A DNA stretch of 64,000 bases from Blastomyces gilchristii SLH14081. Its lineage: Eukaryota > Ascomycota > Eurotiomycetes > Onygenales > Ajellomycetaceae. The stretch lies in contig NW_003101679.1 of assembly GCF_000003855.2 (NCBI RefSeq), positions 1,277,062 through 1,341,061 on the forward strand, read 5' to 3'. Below, one piece after another: positions 57,663 through 64,000 of this stretch; within the stretch, counting starts at the first letter, position 1, and every line of letters starts with the position of its first letter. The translations under genes were made by a program, and so were the position numbers. The notes beneath the pieces were generated by a model. That model saw only the letters and a list, made by a program, of their open reading frames with translations. It ran no database searches and had not been told where the DNA came from.

Positions 57663-59851
57663 ATTGTTTGACTATAACAACGAAAGAGCTATACTTGGCC
57701 AGTCGGGCCCGTTAACGAGAAAACGCAATAGGAACCCGAATAAATTGTCCAAGCAGTCCCCCTGTCTGTCAAGCCCGACTAGCTCGGGTAAGAATATCCG
57801 GCTACGACTGAGAGGAAGGACCGAAAAATGTCTGTGGAGGCTTCGAGCTGTTATTATTGTTAGTATTTTTTTTTTCTTCGCTCCGCAAATACGCCAAGAA
57901 AATATAAATATTTCATCTATTCAGGATGAGGGAAGGAGAATCAATTGTAGGAAGGGATTTTAAATACGCGTCCGGCGGGCGATATTTTCTGGTGGCCATG
58001 GGGGGCCTAGGGAGGCAGGCATACCTGTGGAGACGGGAACGCGTCTAGAACCCGATCATCGGGTATAAAACACGGAGGAGGGTGTTGCTGCAGCTGATAG
58101 TGGTGGTAGAGGAATGAAGGACAGAGATAGAGGCTGAGTTGGTTGCGGTGGTTGAGGGTGCAGTTGAGGTCGGGATAAGAAGACGGGGGTGGTTGAGGTG
58201 GAGGCGGGAAGAAAAGAGGAGGAAGAAGAAAAGGGAAGAAGTTTCGGCAGGGCATTTGGGGGGGGGGGGGGTTGGTTGTTTGCCAGAGACAAGCAATAAT
58301 AATAAATAATAATGGTAGCAGAGCAAAGTTAAGGCGGGCGATTAGGTTCATGGGTTAGGAAGGGTAAGGCACAGCAGCTAGGACGGGTTGGGTGCGGATT
58401 ATTGGGGGTTGGCCCGAGGGAGGAGGGGGAGGAGGCCAATTAAAGGCGGACATGGCCACAGCTCCCAGGAAGTCCCAGATAGGCAAAAGGGGGAGAGGGG
58501 GGTGTCGGGCACCGGGGGTCGCTCAGCCATGGGTTATCGCCGAGGGATACGGCTGCTGCGACGGGCGGAAGAGGTCTGAGGCGGACGGACTGGTGTGTTA
58601 GTCCCGATTGAACAATATTAAATAGACGAGAGAATATAGATAGGTAGGGTAGGAGGGATGTATGGTACGACAGAACCCAATATCTTTCTGTAGTCCTGGA
58701 GGTTTTGGGTTTGGGGTCTCCTTCGTCTCTGACAGTGATAATGGAGGATAATGCAAAAGGCGGGAGACGTTTCATCGTACCGGGTCTCTTACAACAATAC
58801 AAGTTACCGCTGCGTAACTCTGTAAGTTGGTCCGTCGGGAGTGCTCGAGTATACATCCGACTATACGGAATACATATACAATTACGAATTTCAAACTCCA
58901 TTCAAAAATTCTAGCTATCCTCCATCCTTTATTTCTAGTTTATATCTTCTCTCATAGATCCCCAGCGGCCATAGCCCTCCCTGATCCATCCCACCAACCC
59001 CCCGTCAGTCAATTTTGACGTTCCCCGTAATTTTCCCGGCGTATCGTACCGTATCGTACAAACAACAGGGCGCTGCGGGCCCATGAAGCGGGCCTGGCGT
59101 CAAACCATAAACAGCCTCACCCCAAAAAAAAAAAATAATAATAAAAAAGCCCTTCGTCAACGAAACCCCAACCCACCTGCTTCCATCCTCAACTTTTGCT
59201 TATCCCACCGCCTCCACGCCCGTCCCCGGCCCACTAGCCAACCCCCCCATATCTACCCTCGTTCGACGCAGAATTGGCAGAGCTTTCTCACAACCTCATT
59301 TATATGTCGATTTTTGATGTGCCTATTTTTAACTAACTCAAGGAATAAAAGAAAGGGGGGGCCATCGGCTTGGTTCCCCTTTGCACGCACCCCCCTTGGA
59401 TGATCGGCCTAGCACGGGCAGCATACTATACTCCTCGCTCAAACTGGAACAGGAGGCGAGTGAGGAAGTTCAATGCATCATACCTCAGTTAAGGCGTAAA
59501 TGCGCTTTCTTCTGGTTTAACCATTTGTATAGATTAACCCATTATATCAACCTGGCATCGTGTTCATTTGATACCACTTTTTAATTTCTGCTTTAATTTC
59601 CGCTATAGTTGAAGGGGGATATCATACTTTTTTGTCTCTACCGCCTCAGGAATGGAATTTAACATATACTACTTTGAGACCTTAATGGAATTACACGAGG
59701 TTAGGTGGGATATACCAGAGTAGCAATAATCTGATAAAAACAAATAGGTAATAAACTTTATATTATCAACCCTTTGAAAAAGAAAAATATCTTTCAAATA
59801 CCCATTACTATCATTCTACATCTGTCCAAAATCTCTCTTACTCTACACATC
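57663..59851. other. 2.2-kb intergenic region, ITC1 5' side and ALG8 3' side
   Basis: No gene recognised. The part next to 57663 should hold the ITC1 5' leader and promoter; it includes C/T-rich sequence and a 14-base G run (58258-58271). The short Pro- or Ser-rich open frames at 58007-58351 come from this low-complexity sequence. The part next to 59851 should hold the 3' end of ALG8. Confidence 0.5.
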
Positions 59852-61896
59852 CTACGCAGTGAAATAAACAACCATAAACCCGACCCAACTCCCCACAACC
59901 CCCAAAGCAGCATACGAACTAGTAAACATCAACGGCAAAAACTCATACCTGCCCCCTCCAAAGACCAACCCATGCACAAACGAACAATACACAATCAACG
60001 GAATAGCCACACTATCATACAACATCGAAAACCGATCCAGCAAGAAAACTCTCGGCCGCACAGGCACCGGCGCCAGCCTCTCAAAAGCAAACATAAACAA
60101 CACAAGCCAGAAAATCGTATAGACGATCTTGACGGGAAACTCGGCGGCGGTGAATAGCAGCGGAAAAAGGGAGACATGCCCCGCGACGGCGAGCGGCCGG
60201 AAGGCGCTGAAGTATCGCCGGTCCTTGAGGGCGAGCAGGCTGAAGGGGATGATTACGAGGAGGATTGCCTTTTCGTGGACATGCCAGCCGAAGAGGAAGG
60301 AGGCGTAGCCGCAGAGGGTCACGGCGCCGATGAAGGTGTCCCAGTCTGGTTGGAACCAGAGTTTGGCCAGGCAGAGCTGTTTTTTTTGGTTTTAGTTTGA
60401 GCTGAGTACGCAGAGAGGAGAGGGAGGGGTGTTGGCTAGGGATGGATGGGTGGAAGGGGAAAATCGGGGATAGTGAAAGGTCTGCATACCAGTTGGAAGA
60501 AAAGAGTTAAGCCGAAGGTGTGTTCTTTTGTCACTTCGGGAAGAACGGCGAAGGAGGTATCTCCCACCAGCCCCCTCGTGACGCTACCCAGAGCACTTGG
60601 ATCAACTTTTAAACCAATAGATGGTGCGACTGGGGTTTGTGGAATGAAAGCATTGTTAGCTATTTGTTTTGCCATTGACTATAGGGATGGGAAGGAGCAA
60701 AAAAAAATGACTGGGCCAGCCGAGGCATATAACATTACCTAAAATAAGCACCCGATCAACAAACGAGTACATAGCCCATACGTTCGGCGCCCAGTACGCA
60801 TGGCACAGTCCACGCGAGAACGGAAACAACCGGGCCTTAATCTGGCCCAACTGGCCCCAGTAAACAAACGGCCCAAAAGCAGCACCAAAGACGCTCAACA
60901 CACCGACACCAAGTTTGATGATGTTACCGAATCTGGGGCGGAAGATTGATGGCGATTTAGGGTGCAAGCAATAGGCGCGGAGCAAGTAGACGAAATATGC
61001 TAGCGAGAGGTAGAGGTAGATATGTTTCAGGCAGAGAAGGATGGCAAATGTGATCCCGCTGTGGAGGAGAGTGGATTGCTTCCGGGCCAGTACAAGGGAC
61101 AGGATGAAAATCCCGTAAAGAAATCCGTTGTATTGGAAGTGGATGTGGTCGATGATTAGGAGGCCGGGGGATAGGAGGATGGAAAGCGCTGCTGCGTGAG
61201 CGAGCCGTTTACTCCCAAGTTCCACTGATTGGATATGTCTACGCATTTAATTTTTTCCCGAATTAGGACAAACCACCCTTCAACCCCTTTTTTTCAAAGC
61301 GGAAAGGAGAAACGCACCGGTGAAGTGCAAATACAAGAACAAGCTCCAGCGCAATGACAGAGAATCGCTGGAAATAAACGGTTTGCCAGGTGTCATAGTT
61401 CAGATTATCCAGTTTCAGCATAGCTGGGTCAACATAGACAGCCACCTGCGAGAGTAGCCATTCTAGCGCGCCGAAGAACGGTGGGTAGTCCAGAGTCCAT
61501 TCGGAAGTTTTCTGGATATCAAATGTTAGTTTCGTTTAACCAAAATCAATAACCTTGATTGAAAATAGCATAGAAAAATAAAATTAAAGTAAAATAATTG
61601 GAGTCATAGACAACAAAGCTCTCGACACAACATACCTCGTAGTACCACTTTTCCACAGGCAGGGAATGGGTTATTGCCAACCAATTACGGTGGACTTCAA
61701 AATCTGTTGATTTACTTCAACAAAGAAAACATCCGTTAGTTCAAGCACTTTGATTTTCATGCCTGTTTGAGTATTCAACTTCTCATATCGAATTGTTTTT
61801 TTCAGGCTTTAAAACATACTATGCTGGAAAGAGCAGGACCTTGAACGCGGTAGCAATAACCGCGCATTGCGCCAACGAGGGGTAAAAGTCCTCCAT
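59852..61896 (-). CDS. ALG8: Dolichyl-P-Glc:Glc1Man9GlcNAc2-PP-dolichol alpha-1,3-glucosyltransferase
   Basis: Alg8 adds the second glucose to the lipid-linked N-glycan precursor on the lumenal side of the ER. Exons 61896-61820, 61714-61636, 61511-61318, 61238-60739, 60629-60490 and 60376-59852 give 504 residues. I chose ATG at 61896 because only its frame joins [10 protein letters not shown] to [15 protein letters not shown]. Family motifs include [34 protein letters not shown] (which separates Alg8 from Alg6) and [17 protein letters not shown]. The C-terminal exon has [19 protein letters not shown] and several membrane helices, as expected of a polytopic ER protein. The upstream in-frame-looking ATG at 61906 is in another frame. 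Confidence 0.95.
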
Positions 61897-62611
61897 AGGA
61901 CATGATTGTGGGGAAGTTTACTGAGAAAAAAAAAATATAATAATACACAAAATGTGGAGAAGAAGAGAAGAAATTCGGCGCCCAACCTGTCACTCCTGAT
62001 GGGGCCCGAATTGAAGCTCGATATTTCTCGGGGTGAAGTTGAGGTTGAAGCTTGGATGTTTGCTTTGTTTGACAAGTCGAACCTTGGAACCCTTGACGTT
62101 TTAGAGGTCACATGATCTGTCAAACTTCCACTTCCCTGTCACAAAGCCAAGTTACATCTTGGCGCGTTTGGCACGTTTGTTTGATTGTAAACAACTTCCC
62201 CTTAAAACGTCTGAGGACAAGCTGGCCGAAATAAAGCGTTTGAATACTAATTCATCTATCTTCTTTGAACAAACACGCGCCCAATGAGGAACGAAATTAT
62301 AGGCTAGATCAGCTTACATTAGCAATTTCTGTTAGATCTGATCATACATTTATTTCCTTCATTGTGTCCCATTCTTGCATCTCAACCATAGACTATTGGA
62401 GCCCCGCAAGCTTTTCTCCCAGTCTGAACTTGAGACTTCAACAAACCTTGCAGATATAACTCGGCCTTGTTGCTGTGAGGGGCGGGATAATAGGGGTGCT
62501 GTTGGGAATAGCTTGCGGCGGTTGTCTTTTGTCCTTTTCATATAATCTTCTTCACTTGGATCTACCATTTCCGGGGATCTGTAATATCATACCCCCCTCC
62601 GTGAATCCGCA
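61897..62611. promoter_or_regulatory. Divergent promoter region, ALG8 and the lectin gene
   Basis: This 715-bp spacer separates two start codons facing away from each other. No regulatory motif was assigned with confidence. No gene is seen in it. Confidence 0.5.
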
Positions 62612-64000
62612 ATGGTTCAATCATGGGGAATTACAAAATTCCTGACTCTGGTTTCAGCCTTTGTTTCAGTTTCACAGGCAGATTCTATTATTGAGAAGGC
62701 GAGCTTTGGTCTCAATGGGAGGTATGTTTATGCTATTCCAAGGTCGTATCTCTCTTTGACACCAAGACTGTTTTCTGACAGTTACATTCAGGATATCGGC
62801 AGACAAGCATTTAATCCCCGGCTGGCAGCTGTCTGGCACGGGGCATACCCCTCATAAGGTGTGATCCAATACTTACTGAATATAGTATGACAAGGCTTTC
62901 TCTCTAAAAAAAAATGATCTAGTTGTCTGATCGGATCATTTTGACGCCTCCGTATACGGGCAACAAACGGGGTTCGCTGTGGTCGGAACAGCCGTAAGTA
63001 TATACTCTTACTACCCTGCTAGATGTAGAGAGCTTGAGAGATACTAACTTACTGGAAAGGTTTGATAAAGCCGAATGGACTGTCGACTTCGAATTCAGGT
63101 CCAATGGTGCGGATAGGGGAGGCGGAAATCTCCAGCTGTGGTACGTGAAGGATGGACCGTCTACGGTCTCAACATCGAGTATATACACTGTTGGTAAATT
63201 TGATGGATTTGCTCTTGTATTGGATGTGCAGGGTGGAAGGGTAAGTCGTCGATGGCCCTGAGGCTTATATTATATATAACGTTCCGCCCCCGGTGCGGGT
63301 CCCCTTGTTAACTGTTTTTATCTAGGGTGGAAGCATCCGAGGATTTTTAAATGACGGCACCACAGATTATAAAACTACAAACGTTGACAGCCTAGCATTT
63401 GGACACTGTGACTATGCATACCGAAATCTCGGACGCCTCTCTCACATTCAAATCCAACAAACGAGATCAAGGTTCAAGGTTTTGGTTGACGGCCGTGAGT
63501 GCTTTGCAACAGAAAAGGCGAGTTCCCCACCATTATATAAATCATCCATTGTGTAAATAAATATCCAACTAACAGCCAACAGGTGTTTGTTCCATTGGGC
63601 AACACTTTTGGAATAACAGCCGCGTCTGCCGAGAACCCAGACTCTTTTGAAGTCTTCAAGTTTGCCTTGAGCATACCAGATGCAACAGCTCCTGGAGAGC
63701 AGGGATACCAGCATCGGCCTTACGAAAACCAGCAGTTTCCAAACCGCAACGCCCAAAACGCGAACCCAAACCAGCAACGAGCGCCTAATGTTGACAACAG
63801 TGCCATCGATCAGCGGCTAAATGACCTGCAAAGTCGTCTGAATGCGCTAGTTGGCACTACCGAAAGACTCTTGACTGAGATGCATTCACTATCCAGCAAA
63901 GTCGATGAGCGTCATCAGGATACACTGAAAAAGCTAGCTCCAAGTCGTGACCAGGCCGGTCAAATAGAACAACGGATGCAGCGTATTGAAAACATGATCC
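62612..64000 (+). CDS. L-type lectin cargo receptor of the early secretory pathway (ERGIC-53/Emp46-47 type), 3' part outside window
   Basis: Such lectins bind high-mannose glycoproteins in the ER for COPII export. Exons 62612-62721, 62792-62858, 62923-62993, 63060-63240, 63326-63517 and 63593 onward join in frame; about 345 residues are visible. A signal peptide (about 1-23) is followed by the lectin fold: IPGWQLSGTGHTPHK, LTPPYTGNKRGSLWSEQP, EWTVDFEFRSNG, GGGNLQLWYVKDG, GGSIRGFLNDGT, DSLAFGHCDYAYRN and TFGITAASAENPDSFEVF. The Asp, Phe and Asn residues around CDYAYRN belong to the sugar/calcium region. A Gln/Asn/Pro-rich linker and a coiled coil begin near 63780. The intron after exon 5 has a GC donor. 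Emp47 or VIP36-like relatives cannot be told apart without the C-terminus. Confidence 0.9.

Overview
The window is fungal nuclear DNA. Short introns (about 45-130 nt) with GT-AG ends and CTAAC/CTGAT-like branch sites, a typical filamentous-ascomycete gene set and a sharp split into a repeat-rich AT-rich block and a gene-rich block all point to a filamentous ascomycete. I infer Eurotiomycetes, probably Onygenales (the dimorphic-fungus group); the species cannot be read from the sequence alone.

Bases 1 to about 26,230 are an AT-rich repeat block with no intact host gene. It holds a minus-strand Ty3/gypsy-like gag-protease remnant split by a 5'-truncated LINE (2188-5771), a pair of ~545-bp inverted LTR-like repeats (6351-6895 and 8573-9115), a minus-strand Ty1/copia remnant (about 9116-13730), and a complete plus-strand Ty1/copia element (14470-26850) with 109-bp LTRs and a TTAGC target duplication. 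The copia element was invaded by four other elements: a 506-bp MITE, a tRNA-headed SINE that itself received a 5.8-kb DNA transposon, and a miniature LTR element (TRIM) inside its 3' LTR. With the insertions removed it is 5,205 bp. Most of the block carries heavy C-to-T/G-to-A decay with an unusual loss of CC/GG dinucleotides. A 576-base run of N lies at 22014-22589.

From about 26.9 kb to the end the DNA is ordinary gene-rich sequence with 14 protein genes, all of which I could join across introns with an open frame: CCA1 (tRNA CCA addition), TRS85 (TRAPPIII), CHM7 (ESCRT-III, nuclear envelope), RAD18 (PCNA ubiquitin ligase), POL32 (DNA polymerase delta subunit), a GH125 exo-alpha-1,6-mannosidase, ESF2 (18S rRNA processing), NMD3 (60S export), ATP25 (mitochondrial ATP9 expression), PEX12 (peroxisome import), LEU5 (mitochondrial CoA carrier), ITC1 (ISWI partner), ALG8 (N-glycan glucosylation) and an L-type lectin cargo receptor that runs off the right edge.

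These are single-copy housekeeping genes, not a cluster. Two divergent pairs do make functional sense. RAD18 and POL32, both acting on DNA synthesis past damage, share a 319-bp promoter with two ACGCGT boxes, the G1/S (MBF) signal. ALG8 and the lectin, both acting on N-glycoproteins in the early secretory pathway, share a 715-bp spacer. The most distinctive content of the window is the nested transposon stack, its terminal-repeat family, and the mutation spectrum written on it.
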